This document shows positions 1 through 8,043 of a stretch of DNA of 44,888 bases, piece by piece (the stretch's first letter is position 1; each line of letters starts with the position of its first letter). Below the pieces are notes generated by a model that did not search any database, was not told where the DNA came from, and saw only the letters and a list, made by a program, of their open reading frames with translations. The stretch is taken from NCBI GenBank assembly GCA_023390905.1, contig JAEWBY010000062.1:1-44888 (forward strand), in the 5' to 3' direction. The translations under genes and the position numbers were made by a program. The stretch is from Pseudomonadota bacterium (GTDB lineage Bacteria; Pseudomonadota; Gammaproteobacteria; Xanthomonadales; Xanthomonadaceae).

Positions 1-15
1 CTCGCTGCTTCTGAC

Positions 16-753
16 TTATTCGTACAGCGTCTGGCACTGCGTGCAGAAGAAGCTGCGGCGATTCGTCCTGCCCAGGTGCGCGCGCGAGAGCTTGCCGTGG
101 CCGCGCGGACACTCGCTCTTGTTGTGCACCAGCCAGTGCTTGCGCAGCACGTACTGCTTCTTCCACTCGTAGAACTGGAAGCTGTAGTCGCGCGCGTCCT
201 TGATCAACTGCGTGCGCTTGCGCGCCGGCAGCGCGCCGAGCGTGCTGCACGGATGCACGCCGATGCGGTAGAGGACTTCGTTCTTGATGATGTTGCCGAC
301 GCCAGCGAACACCGTCTGGTCGAGCAGCGCATCGCAGGCCAGCGTCTGCGGCATCTTTTTCAGCTTGTCGCGCGCCAGCGCCGGATCCCACTGGTCCGAC
401 ATGACGTCCGCGCGCCAGTCATAGACCTCATCCAGCGGCTCCTCGATATAGCGCAGAGACGAGGCATAGATGTTGAGCTCGCCGTTGTCGAACCGCAGGC
501 TCAGGCGCGGGACGGCGGGCGCCGCCTTGCGTTCGTCGATGCGGTAGCTGCCGAACAGCAGCATGTGCACGCGCAGGCTGAAGCTGGAAAACTCGATCAG
601 GAAATGCTTGCCCCAACTGCGGATCGCGACCACGCGCCGCCCCTGCATGCGCTGGATGTCCATGCGGCTGTTGCCGCCGACCTCGCGCACCGTCTTGCGC
701 GCGAACTTCTTCGCTTCCTCGCGCAGGATGACCAGGGACGGGCCTTCAGGCAT
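16..753 (-). CDS. nei: Endonuclease VIII-like DNA glycosylase (Fpg/Nei family)
   Basis: Base-excision repair glycosylase/AP lyase of the Fpg/Nei family, 245 residues, which excises oxidised pyrimidines and nicks the abasic site. The mature N-terminus would be PEGP, so Pro2 is the expected Schiff-base nucleophile and Glu3 the catalytic acid. Lys49 in WGKHFL matches the conserved beta-hairpin lysine. A helix-two-turn-helix segment follows near DQTVFAGVGNIIKNEVLYR. The C-terminal finger is Cys215-x3-His219 ... Cys237-x2-Cys240, a CHCC pattern instead of the usual four cysteines. An ORF continues upstream, but the start must be at 753 because only there does the protein begin with Met-Pro-Glu-Gly. 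The gene lies 43 bases after the isochorismatase-fold gene on the same strand, probably co-transcribed. Family is certain; Nei versus Fpg substrate range is inferred. Confidence 0.93.
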   Translation of the reverse strand: MPEGPSLVILREEAKKFARKTVREVGGNSRMDIQRMQGRRVVAIRSWGKHFLIEFSSFSLRVHMLLFGSYRIDERKAAPAVPRLSLRFDNGELNIYASSLRYIEEPLDEVYDWRADVMSDQWDPALARDKLKKMPQTLACDALLDQTVFAGVGNIIKNEVLYRIGVHPCSTLGALPARKRTQLIKDARDYSFQFYEWKKQYVLRKHWLVHNKSECPRGHGKLSRAHLGRTNRRSFFCTQCQTLYE

Positions 754-796
754 GGTGCGATCCGCAGCGAGGGATGGAATGCAGGACGCGCATCGA

Positions 797-1363
797 TCAG
801 ATCCGCACGCGGCTGCAACGGGTGATCGCCGCGCACGAGGCATCGTGCATCGCCGACAGCGCCTGATCACGCAGCCGCGTCGAACGCGACGCCACGCCAT
901 CGCGCGGAATCTCGACCACGTACTCGCGTGCATGCGCGTCCATCGCCGTGGCCAGGATGCAGGAATCGGTCGCCAGGCCGGTCAGCACCAGCCGGCGCAC
1001 CGCGAGCTGGGCCAGGAGCAGCGGCAGCGGTGTGGCCAGGAACGCCGAATGCTTGGGCTTCAGGATGAAATAGTCGTCCGGTTCCGGACGCAGCACGGTG
1101 GCGATTTCCGCGCCCGGCGCGTCCGGATGCGAGGAAATGGCGACGATTTCCTTGAAGTCCGCCTGCCAGTGCATGAAGTTGTCGTTGACGTAGATCACCG
1201 GCGCGCCGGCCGCGCGGAACCGCTGCTTCAGCGTGTGCAGGCGCCGCGCGACCGGACGCGCCTGCTGCGCGAGCGCCTGGCCGCCGGGAAAATCGAACAG
1301 GTTGATCATGTCGATGATCAACAGGGCCGCGGCTTCGCGGGCGGGATCGTGTTCGGGCTTCAC
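797..1363 (-). CDS. Isochorismatase-family cysteine hydrolase
   Basis: 188-residue single-domain protein of the isochorismatase/nicotinamidase fold. The catalytic triad is visible as Asp18 in LIIDMINLF, Lys102 in ILKPKHSAF and Cys135 in TDSCILATAMDA. The non-prolyl cis peptide region ahead of the cysteine (LTGLATDSC) is typical. Start is GTG at 1363, directly before KPEHDPAREAAALLIIDM. The C-terminus (SAMHDASCAAITRCSRVRI) is normal for the family. It sits upstream of the nei-like gene on the same strand and is divergent from the glyoxalase-fold gene at 1503. The substrate cannot be read from sequence: nicotinamide, ureidoacrylate, isochorismate or another small amide are all possible. Confidence 0.9.
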   Translation of the reverse strand: MKPEHDPAREAAALLIIDMINLFDFPGGQALAQQARPVARRLHTLKQRFRAAGAPVIYVNDNFMHWQADFKEIVAISSHPDAPGAEIATVLRPEPDDYFILKPKHSAFLATPLPLLLAQLAVRRLVLTGLATDSCILATAMDAHAREYVVEIPRDGVASRSTRLRDQALSAMHDASCAAITRCSRVRI

Positions 1364-1502
1364 GATGCGGTGGTGTGTCCTGGCGCGATGGTGCGAGCAT
1401 GCCGCGGCATGTGCGCAACCGGCGTGAACGCGCGGGCGCTGCGTTCACTTCGTCATGATGCACGCCTGCCTAGGGTAGGGCCGGGCTCCACGAGGACAGC
1501 GC

Positions 1503-1889
1503 ATGCACCGCAGCCGGCTCGCGCAGATCATCATCGATTGCCGCACACCGGAACTGGACCAGGCCGCCGAGTTCTGGGCGCGCGCGCTGGGATTGCCGTG
1601 GCGGCGCCTGGATGATCCGGCCGATGCGCACTACCGGCAACTGGCCACATCGACCGGCGAGCCGAACATCCTGTTGCAGGCCGTCGATCACCCCAGCCGC
1701 GTGCATCTGGATATCGAGTCCACCGACGTCGAGGCCGAAGTGCAGCGGCTGGAAGGGCTCGGCGCGCGCCGCATCGCCGCCGTGCGCCACTGGTGGGTGA
1801 TGGAAGCGCCGACCGGGCATCGCTTCTGCGTGCTGCGTCCGCAGCGCCCCGGACTGGATCGCGAAGGCAACTGCTGGGATGGCGCATGA
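1503..1889 (+). CDS. VOC-superfamily (glyoxalase-like) protein
   Basis: 128-residue protein of the vicinal-oxygen-chelate fold. It has the two beta-alpha-beta-beta-beta halves expected of a Glyoxalase_6-type domain: an N-terminal strand and helix (IIIDCRTPELDQAAEFWARALG), then VHLDIESTDVEAEVQRLEGLGA and a final MEAPTGHRFCVLRPQ strand. The family often binds a metal through His/Glu residues and may act on small carbonyl compounds or bind drugs; no specific substrate is apparent. Its stop codon overlaps the start of the exonuclease III gene (ATGA), so the two are translationally coupled. Confidence 0.85.
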   Translation: MHRSRLAQIIIDCRTPELDQAAEFWARALGLPWRRLDDPADAHYRQLATSTGEPNILLQAVDHPSRVHLDIESTDVEAEVQRLEGLGARRIAAVRHWWVMEAPTGHRFCVLRPQRPGLDREGNCWDGA

Positions 1890-2956
1890 GCCAGGATGCC
1901 TCGCTGACCATCGCCACCTTCAACGTCAACGGCATCCGCACGCGCCTGCCGCACCTGCTGGAATGGCTGCGTCGAGAGCAGCCGCACATCGCCTGCCTGC
2001 AGGAACTCAAGTCGGCCGATCAGGGCTTTCCACGCAGCGATATCGAAGCCGCCGGCTACCACGTGCGATGGGTCGGACAGACCTCGTGGAATGGCGTGGC
2101 CGTGCTGACGCGCGGCGCGCCATCGAAGGAAATCCGCCGCGAACTCCCCGGCGATCCCTCCGACAGCCACGCGCGCTATCTGGAAGTCGAGGCATTCGGC
2201 GTCATCGTGGCCTGCCTGTACCTGCCCAACGGCAATCCGCAGCCGGGGCCGAAATTCGATTACAAGCTCAAGTGGTTCGATCGCTTCATCCGGCACGCGC
2301 GCAAGCTGCACGCGCTGGACAAGCCGGTGATCCTGGCCGGCGACTTCAATGTCGTGCCGACCGACGAGGACATCTACAACCCCAGGTCGTGGCGCAAGGA
2401 TGCGCTGCTGCAACCGGAGAGCCGCGAGCGTTACGCGCGCCTGCTCGACATGGGCTGGGTCGATGCCTTGCGCGCAGTGCACGGCGATGCGCGCATCTAC
2501 ACGTTCTGGGATTATTTCCGCCAGCACTGGGAGCGCAACGCCGGCCTGCGCATCGATCATCTGCTGCTCAATCCGGTGATCGCGCCGTTCCTGCGCGACG
2601 CAGGCGTGGACCGCTGGGTACGCGATCAGCACAAGCCCAGCGATCATGCGCCGACGTGGATCCGGCTGGGCCTTCCGGTGGATGAGGCTGGCGCGGCGGA
2701 ACCGTCGCGGAAATCGCGCACCTCCGCGCGCAGGACTTCCACCGGGACGACGACCGCCGGGAAAACATCCGCCTCCTCGTCCGCCGCGAAGAAGTCCACC
2801 GCGAAGAAGTCCACCGCGAATAAGTCCTTCGCGAAGAAAACCACCGCGAAGAAGTCCGCTGCGAAGAAATCCACCGCGAAGAAATCCACCGCGAAGAAAT
2901 CCATCGCGAAGAAGTCCATCGCGAAGAAATCCGCCAGGTCGCGCCGCACGACTTGA
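1886..2956 (+). CDS. xth: Exodeoxyribonuclease III with lysine-rich repeat tail
   Basis: 356-residue AP endonuclease/3'-5' exonuclease of the EEP (ExoIII/APE1) superfamily, acting in base-excision repair. Conserved pieces appear in order: FNVNGIR (N-terminal strand), LQELKS with the metal-binding Glu, PNGN, AGDFNV (catalytic Asp/Asn), RIDHLL and the terminal SDHAP catalytic Asp-His pair. The catalytic domain ends near residue 270. The remaining roughly 85 residues are an unusual basic, low-complexity tail with ten AAKKS/TAKKS-type pentapeptides (residues 300-349) ending in ARSRRTT. Canonical ExoIII is about 250-270 residues, so the tail is an addition. ATG at 1886 is chosen over a longer ORF because MSQDASLTIATFNVNGIR is the normal family N-terminus and it overlaps the previous stop. 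Confidence 0.93.
   Translation: MSQDASLTIATFNVNGIRTRLPHLLEWLRREQPHIACLQELKSADQGFPRSDIEAAGYHVRWVGQTSWNGVAVLTRGAPSKEIRRELPGDPSDSHARYLEVEAFGVIVACLYLPNGNPQPGPKFDYKLKWFDRFIRHARKLHALDKPVILAGDFNVVPTDEDIYNPRSWRKDALLQPESRERYARLLDMGWVDALRAVHGDARIYTFWDYFRQHWERNAGLRIDHLLLNPVIAPFLRDAGVDRWVRDQHKPSDHAPTWIRLGLPVDEAGAAEPSRKSRTSARRTSTGTTTAGKTSASSSAAKKSTAKKSTANKSFAKKTTAKKSAAKKSTAKKSTAKKSIAKKSIAKKSARSRRTT
2783..2932 (+). repeat. 15-bp coding tandem repeat in xth tail
   Basis: Ten in-frame copies of a 15-bp unit like gcgaagaagtccacc encode (T/A/I/F)AKKS pentapeptides. Copies are imperfect (TANKS, FAKKT, IAKKS). The product resembles histone H1/AlgP-type lysine-alanine repeats and is expected to bind DNA non-specifically. 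Slippage could change the copy number. Confidence 0.95.
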
Positions 2957-3009
2957 CAGTGCCGCGCCCGGCGCGCCTGATGGCGCACCGTTGCCAGCCG
3001 GACGCCGCC

Positions 3010-3627
3010 ATGATCCTGTACATCCTCTACCTCGTCGCGATCACGGCCGAGGCGATGACCGCCGCGCTGGTGGCGGGACGCCGGCAGATGGACTGGTTCG
3101 GCGTCTGCGTGGTGGCGTCGATCACCGCACTCGGTGGCGGTACGGTGCGCGACATCCTCATCGATCGCCATCCGTTGAGCTGGATCGAGCACCCGGAATA
3201 CCTGCTGATCACGGTGGCCGCCGCGCTCGCAATGGCATTCATCGCGCCCTACATGCGCCGGCTGCGCAAGGTATTCCTGACGCTCGACGCGATCGGCCTG
3301 GTGGTGTTCACCGTGATCGGCTGCAATCTCGCCGCCGCGATGCAGTTGCCGCTGCTGATCATCGTCGTGGCCGGGATGATCACCGGCTGCGCGGGCGGCG
3401 TACTGCGCGACATGCTGTGCGGGCAGGTTCCCCTGCTGTTCCAGAAGGAACTGTACGCCAGCGTCTCACTGCTCACCGGGGTGGTGTACCTGGCGCTGGA
3501 ACGGGTGTCGATGCCGCAGGATGCAGCGGCCGGCGTGGCGATGGTCAGCGGCTTCGCGTTGCGCATGCTGGCGATCCGCTTCGAATGGAACATGCCGCGA
3601 TTCGTCTATCGCGCCGAATGGGATTGA
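3010..3627 (+). CDS. TRIC-type trimeric intracellular cation channel family protein (UPF0126/YadS)
   Basis: 205-residue integral membrane protein with six to seven hydrophobic segments arranged as two similar three-helix repeats. Each repeat carries the family's glycine-rich kink and arginine: GGGTVRDILIDR in the first, GCAGGVLRDMLCG in the second. Bacterial members form homotrimeric channels passing potassium or sodium; the physiological role in bacteria is poorly defined. ATG at 3010 (MILYILYLVAITAEAM) gives the usual family length; an upstream TTG at 2953 would add 19 residues of unlikely sequence. It follows xth closely and may be the last gene of the VOC-xth unit. It is convergent with mmsA. 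Confidence 0.9.
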   Translation: MILYILYLVAITAEAMTAALVAGRRQMDWFGVCVVASITALGGGTVRDILIDRHPLSWIEHPEYLLITVAAALAMAFIAPYMRRLRKVFLTLDAIGLVVFTVIGCNLAAAMQLPLLIIVVAGMITGCAGGVLRDMLCGQVPLLFQKELYASVSLLTGVVYLALERVSMPQDAAAGVAMVSGFALRMLAIRFEWNMPRFVYRAEWD

Positions 3628-3687
3628 CGCATCAATCGACGCGCCGGGTATCGGGCGAGGTGGTTGCGGTCACGCCCGTTGGCCCGG

Positions 3688-5181
3688 CTACATGGTCGGC
3701 ATGACGAATTCGGCCGCGTGGCGCGCGCCTTCCGGCCAGCGTGCGGTGATGGTCTTGAGCCGCGTGTAGAAGCGCACGCCGTCGGGCCCGTGCACGTGCA
3801 GCGGACCGAACAGCGAGCGCTTCCAGCCACCGAAGCTGTGGAAGGCCATCGGCACCGGAATCGGCACGTTGATGCCGACCATGCCTGCCTGTACGCGATG
3901 CGCGAATTCGCGCGCGATGCCACCGTCGCGGGTGAACACCGCCGTGCCGTTGCCGTATTCGTGCGTGTTGACCAGTTCCAGCGCGGTCTCGAAATCCGGC
4001 ACACGCACCACGCACAGCACCGGGCCGAAGATTTCCTCGCGGTAGATGCGCATGTCCGGGGTGACGTGATCGAACAGGCAGCCGCCGAGCCAGAATCCCT
4101 GCGGATGGTCGGCCACCGAACAGCCGCGACCATCCACCGCCAGCGTCGCGCCTTCGGCCAGACCGCTCTGGATGTAGCCGAGCACGCGATCGCGGTGCGC
4201 GGCGGTGACCAGCGGACCCATTTCCGGATCCTGTCCGCCCGGGCCGATCCTCAGCGCCGCGATCTTCGGCGCGAGTTTCCCAATCACTGCATCGGCCGTG
4301 TGATCGCCCACACAGACCGCCACCGAGATCGCCATGCAGCGTTCGCCGGCCGAACCGTAGGCCGCGCCGAGCAGCGCGGCGGCGACGCCATCGATGTCGG
4401 CGTCCGGCAGCACGACCATGTGGTTCTTAGCCCCGCCCAGCGCCTGCACGCGCTTGCCGTTGGCGCAGCCGCGCGCGTGGATGTATTCGGCGATCGGCGT
4501 CGAACCGACGAAGCTCACCGCCTGCACGCGCGGATCATCGAGCAGCGCGTCCACGGCCACCTTGTCTCCGTGCACGACGTTGAACACGCCGTCGGGCAGC
4601 CCGGCCTGTTGCAGCAGCGAAGCCAGCATCAACGAGGCGGAAGGATCGCGCTCGGAGGGCTTGAGCACGAAGGTGTTGCCGCACGCCAGCGCCACCGGGA
4701 TCATCCACAGCGGCACCATCGCCGGGAAGTTGAACGGGGTGATGCCGGCGACCACGCCCAGCGGTGCGTGTTCGGTCCAGGAGTCGACATCGCGGCCGAC
4801 ATTCATCGAATGCTCGCCCTTGAGCAGATGCGGAATGCCGCAGGCGAATTCCACCACTTCCAGTCCGCGCGTCACTTCGCCGCGCGCATCGGACAGCACC
4901 TTGCCGTGCTCGTAGCTGATGCGCAGCGCGATCTCGTCGGCATGCCGCTCCAGCAGTTCCTTGAAGCGGAACAGCACGCGCGCGCGATTGAGCGGCGTCA
5001 CCGCGCTCCATGCCGGGAACGCGGCCTGCGCCGCGGCAACCGCCGATTCCACCTCAGCCGCGCTGGCGAACGGCACGCGTGCGCTGATCTGGCCGGTGGC
5101 CGGATCGAACACGTCGCCGTGGCGTTCCCCGCTGCCCGCGAACGCGTGTCCGTTGATGAAGTGATGCAGGTGTTCCGGCAT
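3688..5181 (-). CDS. mmsA: CoA-acylating (methyl)malonate-semialdehyde dehydrogenase
   Basis: 497-residue NAD-dependent aldehyde dehydrogenase of the CoA-acylating MmsA type, which converts malonate semialdehyde to acetyl-CoA, or the methyl form to propionyl-CoA, with CO2 release. Catalytic Cys282 lies in SAGERCMAIS. This class lacks the usual Glu268 general base and has LGGAKNHMVV at that place, as here. FNFPAMVPLWMIPVALACGNTFVLKPSE is the cofactor-binding region (quoted only to locate it, about residues 150-178). It is the last gene of bauA-ald-mmsA on the minus strand. That context points to malonate semialdehyde from beta-alanine as the substrate (BauC-like role), which is inference. Confidence 0.93.
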   Translation of the reverse strand: MPEHLHHFINGHAFAGSGERHGDVFDPATGQISARVPFASAAEVESAVAAAQAAFPAWSAVTPLNRARVLFRFKELLERHADEIALRISYEHGKVLSDARGEVTRGLEVVEFACGIPHLLKGEHSMNVGRDVDSWTEHAPLGVVAGITPFNFPAMVPLWMIPVALACGNTFVLKPSERDPSASLMLASLLQQAGLPDGVFNVVHGDKVAVDALLDDPRVQAVSFVGSTPIAEYIHARGCANGKRVQALGGAKNHMVVLPDADIDGVAAALLGAAYGSAGERCMAISVAVCVGDHTADAVIGKLAPKIAALRIGPGGQDPEMGPLVTAAHRDRVLGYIQSGLAEGATLAVDGRGCSVADHPQGFWLGGCLFDHVTPDMRIYREEIFGPVLCVVRVPDFETALELVNTHEYGNGTAVFTRDGGIAREFAHRVQAGMVGINVPIPVPMAFHSFGGWKRSLFGPLHVHGPDGVRFYTRLKTITARWPEGARHAAEFVMPTM

Positions 5182-5217
5182 GGCCGCTCCCGTGTGTGCT
5201 GATCCTGCCGCGCGCGA

Positions 5218-6339
5218 TCAGGCCGGCCCGAGCGCCTGCGAGGCCGGCACGTAGGCATAGTCCAGCGCCTGCGCGACGGCGCGATAGGTGATCTGCCCGG
5301 CGTGCACATTGAGCCCGTTGAGCAGATGCGGATCGTCCAGCAGTGCGCGACGCACGCCCTTGTTCGCCAGTTGCACCGCGAAGGGCAGGGTCGCGTTGGT
5401 GAGCGCGAAGGTGGATGTGCGCGCCACGCCGCCGGGCATGTTGGCGACGCAGTAGTGGATGATGCCGTCCACTTCGTAGGTCGGGTCCTGGTGCGTGGTG
5501 GGCCTGCTGGTTTCAAAGCAACCGCCCTGGTCGATCGCCACGTCCACCAGCACCGATCCCGGACGCAGCAGCCGCAGTTGTTCGCGCGAGACCAGCTTGG
5601 GCGCGGCGGCGCCGGGAATCAGCACGGCGCCGATCACCAGATCGGTATACGGCAAGCGTTCTTCGATCGCATCGCGGGTGGAGTAAATCGTGGTCAGGCG
5701 GTCGCCATAGAGTTCGTCGATGTACTTCAGGCGATCAATCGATCGATCCAGCACGGTGACGTGCGCGCCCAGGCCCATCGCCATGCGCGCGGCGTTGATA
5801 CCGACCACGCCGCCGCCTACCACCAGCACTTCGGCCGGCTTCACGCCGGGCACGCCACCGAGCAGTACGCCGGATCCCCCCTGCGCCTTTTCCAGTGCGT
5901 GCGCGCCAGCCTGGATCGACATGCGGCCGGCCACCTCGCTCATCGGGGCGAGCAGTGGCAGGCCGCCGCGCGCGTCGGTGACGGTTTCGTAGGCGATTGC
6001 GGTGACGCCGGAGTTCACCAGGGCGCGCGTCTGTTCCGGATCCGGGGCCAGGTGCAGATAGGTGTAGAGCACCTGGCCCGCGCGCAGCATCGCGCACTCG
6101 GCCGGCTGGGGTTCCTTGACCTTGATGATCATCTCCGCGCGTCGGAAGATTTCCTCGGCGCTGTTGACGATTTCCGCGCCGGCCCGCTGGTACTGCTCGT
6201 CGGTCAGCCCGATCGATCTGCCGCCGTCGCGCTGCACGATCACGCTGTGGCCGTGACTGACCAGTTCGCGCGCACCGGCCGGCGTGAGGCCGATGCGGTA
6301 TTCGTGGTTCTTTATTTCCTTGGGTACGCCAATCAGCAT
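5218..6339 (-). CDS. ald: Alanine dehydrogenase
   Basis: 373-residue NAD-dependent L-alanine dehydrogenase (alanine + NAD to pyruvate + ammonia + NADH). The N-terminus MLIGVPKEIKNHEYRIGLTP is diagnostic, with the Arg15 substrate region. Lys/His catalytic residues lie in MIIKVKEPQ and YLHLAPD. The Rossmann dinucleotide motif is VLVVGGGVVGINAA, near residues 168-181, followed by VLDRS. It sits between bauA and mmsA with short gaps (36 and 57 bases). The likely job is to regenerate the pyruvate consumed by the omega-amino acid:pyruvate aminotransferase and to release ammonia. That coupling is inferred from position; the enzyme identity is clear. Confidence 0.95.
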   Translation of the reverse strand: MLIGVPKEIKNHEYRIGLTPAGARELVSHGHSVIVQRDGGRSIGLTDEQYQRAGAEIVNSAEEIFRRAEMIIKVKEPQPAECAMLRAGQVLYTYLHLAPDPEQTRALVNSGVTAIAYETVTDARGGLPLLAPMSEVAGRMSIQAGAHALEKAQGGSGVLLGGVPGVKPAEVLVVGGGVVGINAARMAMGLGAHVTVLDRSIDRLKYIDELYGDRLTTIYSTRDAIEERLPYTDLVIGAVLIPGAAAPKLVSREQLRLLRPGSVLVDVAIDQGGCFETSRPTTHQDPTYEVDGIIHYCVANMPGGVARTSTFALTNATLPFAVQLANKGVRRALLDDPHLLNGLNVHAGQITYRAVAQALDYAYVPASQALGPA

Positions 6340-6396
6340 GGGTCTCTCCGGTGCAGGATGGTGGGTGCGCGTGGGGAGCGCCGGGCGTAGAGCAGG

Positions 6397-7773
6397 TCAA
6401 GCGGTGGTGCGGATGATATCGCCGAGGATGTTGAAGATACGGTCGATGTGCGAGCGTTCCACGATCAACGGCGGCGACAGCGCGATGACGTCGCCGGTCA
6501 CGCGGGTCAGCAGGCCGCCTTCATGGAATGCGCGGGTGAACACTTCATAGGCGCGTGCCCCGGGCGCACCGGCGCGCGGCGACATTTCGATCGCGCCGAC
6601 CAGGCCGAAGTTGCGGATGTCGGCCACGTTCGGCAAGCCGCGCAGCCCATGGATCGCCTCTTCCCAGTAGTCGCCCAGTTCCAGCGCCTTGTCGAACAGA
6701 TTCTCCTCGGCGTAGGTATCGAGCGTCGCGAGCGCGGCCGCGCAGGCGAGCGGATGACCCGAATAGGTGTAACCGTGGAAGAGATCGATCGCGTTGTCCG
6801 GCGAATGCGTGAAGACTTCGTGCACCTTCTCCGACACGAACACCGCGCCCATCGGCACGCACCCGTTGGCCAGCCCCTTGGCGGCCGTGATCAGATCCGG
6901 CGTCACCCCGAAGCGCTGCGATCCGAACGCGTGGCCGATGCGGCCGAATCCGGTGATCACTTCATCGAAGATCAGCAGGATGCCGTACTTGTCGCAGATC
7001 TCGCGGATGCGTTGCAGGTAGCCCTCCGGCGGGATCACCACGCCGGCCGAGCCGGAGATCGGTTCGATGATGACCGCCGCGATCGTCGAGGCATCGTGCA
7101 GGGCCACCAGCCGCTCCAGATCCTCGGCCAGTTCGACGCCCGACGGCGGCAGCCCGCGCGAAAACGCATTGCGCTCCAGGTCCAGCGTGTGGCGCAGGTG
7201 ATCGGTGCCCGGCAGCAGCGGGCCGAACCATTTGCGGTTGTTCGGCAGGCCGCCCACCGAAATGCCGCCGAAGCCGACGCCGTGATAGCCCTTCTCGCGA
7301 CCGATCAACCGCGTGCGCTGGCCCTCGCCACGCGCCCGGTGATACGCGAGCGCGATCTTCAGCGCGCTGTCGACCGATTCGGATCCGGAATTGGTATAGA
7401 ACACATGGTTGAGATCGCCGGGCGTCAGTTCGGCCAGACGCTCGGCCAGCACGAACGGCAGTGGCGAGCTCATCGAGAAATTCGGCGCGAAATCGAGGGT
7501 TTCGATCTGCTTCTTCACGGCCTCGACGATGCGCGGGCGCGCGTGCCCGGCGTTGCAGCACCACAGGCCGGCGGTGCCATCGAGCACCTCGCGGCCATCG
7601 ACCGATCGGTAGTACATGCCCGATGCACTGGCCAGCAGGCGCGGCGCGGCCTTGAACTGCTTGTTCGCGGTGAACGGCATCCAGAAGGCGTCCAGCGATT
7701 CCGGCGCGCGGATGGCCTGCGCGGCGTAATGCTCGGCCAGCGCACGGGAAGAAGAGGGGGCGTCGGCGCTCAT
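6397..7773 (-). CDS. bauA: Beta-alanine (omega-amino acid):pyruvate aminotransferase
   Basis: 458-residue PLP-dependent class III aminotransferase. It transfers the amino group of beta-alanine (or other omega-amines) to pyruvate, giving malonate semialdehyde and alanine. The PLP lysine is Lys299 in TAAKGLANG; the phosphate-binding loop is SGSESVDSALK; IFDEVITGFGR holds the Asp that contacts the pyridine nitrogen. The N-terminal LDAFWMPFTANKQFK and GTAGLWCCNAGHA are characteristic of the BauA/OapT subgroup. First gene of bauA-ald-mmsA, divergent from puuR. A candidate operator lies 40 bases before the ATG. Confidence 0.94.
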   Translation of the reverse strand: MSADAPSSSRALAEHYAAQAIRAPESLDAFWMPFTANKQFKAAPRLLASASGMYYRSVDGREVLDGTAGLWCCNAGHARPRIVEAVKKQIETLDFAPNFSMSSPLPFVLAERLAELTPGDLNHVFYTNSGSESVDSALKIALAYHRARGEGQRTRLIGREKGYHGVGFGGISVGGLPNNRKWFGPLLPGTDHLRHTLDLERNAFSRGLPPSGVELAEDLERLVALHDASTIAAVIIEPISGSAGVVIPPEGYLQRIREICDKYGILLIFDEVITGFGRIGHAFGSQRFGVTPDLITAAKGLANGCVPMGAVFVSEKVHEVFTHSPDNAIDLFHGYTYSGHPLACAAALATLDTYAEENLFDKALELGDYWEEAIHGLRGLPNVADIRNFGLVGAIEMSPRAGAPGARAYEVFTRAFHEGGLLTRVTGDVIALSPPLIVERSHIDRIFNILGDIIRTTA

Positions 7774-7812
7774 GGCGGCTCCAGCGGGGCGAGGGTCCGG
7801 GCAGCTTACCGC

Positions 7813-7828
7813 GTTGAATAAACTTTAC
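7813..7828 (-). promoter_or_regulatory. Candidate PuuR-type operator before bauA
   Basis: On the minus strand this reads GTAAAGTTTATTCAAC. It aligns without gaps to elements before puuR and spuI: the first six bases (GTAAAG or GTCAAG), then T, T two bases later, and the terminal AC agree. It lies 40 bases upstream of the bauA start. Operator function is inference. Confidence 0.45.
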
Positions 7829-7834
7829 AAAAGG

Positions 7835-7876
7835 CCGGGAACCGGTAACCGGTAGCCGGGGGCGGGTAATCCGGAG
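7835..7876. repeat. Degenerate heptanucleotide repeat
   Basis: Six consecutive seven-base units (ccgggaa, ccggtaa, ccggtag, ccggggg, cgggtaa, tccggag) in the bauA-puuR gap. The same seven-base periodicity occurs in several other gaps of the window. Confidence 0.75.
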
Positions 7877-7950
7877 CCAGGCGTCGAGCGCATGCACGTT
7901 CGGGGGGCGGGCACGATGCATTCATGGTGTGGCAGGGTCGCCGCATGAGC

Positions 7951-7999
7951 GGTTTCCGGTTTCCGGCTACCCGCTCCCGGCTACCGCTTCCCGATCACC
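7951..7999. repeat. Degenerate heptanucleotide repeat (opposite orientation)
   Basis: Seven-base units of the type tttccgg/ctcccgg/ctaccgc, the reverse-complement style of the array at 7835-7876 in the same gap. The pair forms an imperfect inverted arrangement flanking about 75 bases. Confidence 0.7.
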
Positions 8000-8002
8000 C
8001 GT

Positions 8003-8018
8003 GTAAAGTATCCGCAAC
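8003..8018 (+). promoter_or_regulatory. Candidate PuuR-type operator before puuR
   Basis: GTAAAGTATCCGCAAC, 25 bases before the puuR start codon. It matches the bauA element at 12 of 16 positions and the spuI element at 10 of 16. A site this close to the start would suit autorepression. Inferred from three-way similarity only. Confidence 0.45.
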
Positions 8019-8043
8019 ATTCCCGCAGGTCCTTCACCCAGCC

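Noticed and set aside
2783..2932. CRISPR-like array
   Set aside because: Units are 15 bp, contiguous, in frame and without spacers; this is a coding tandem repeat.
3664..5202. 512-codon plus-strand frame opposite mmsA, and similar long frames opposite ald, bauA, spuC, potF and clsC
   Set aside because: High GC keeps antisense frames open. The products are low-complexity and contradict the clear enzymes on the other strand.
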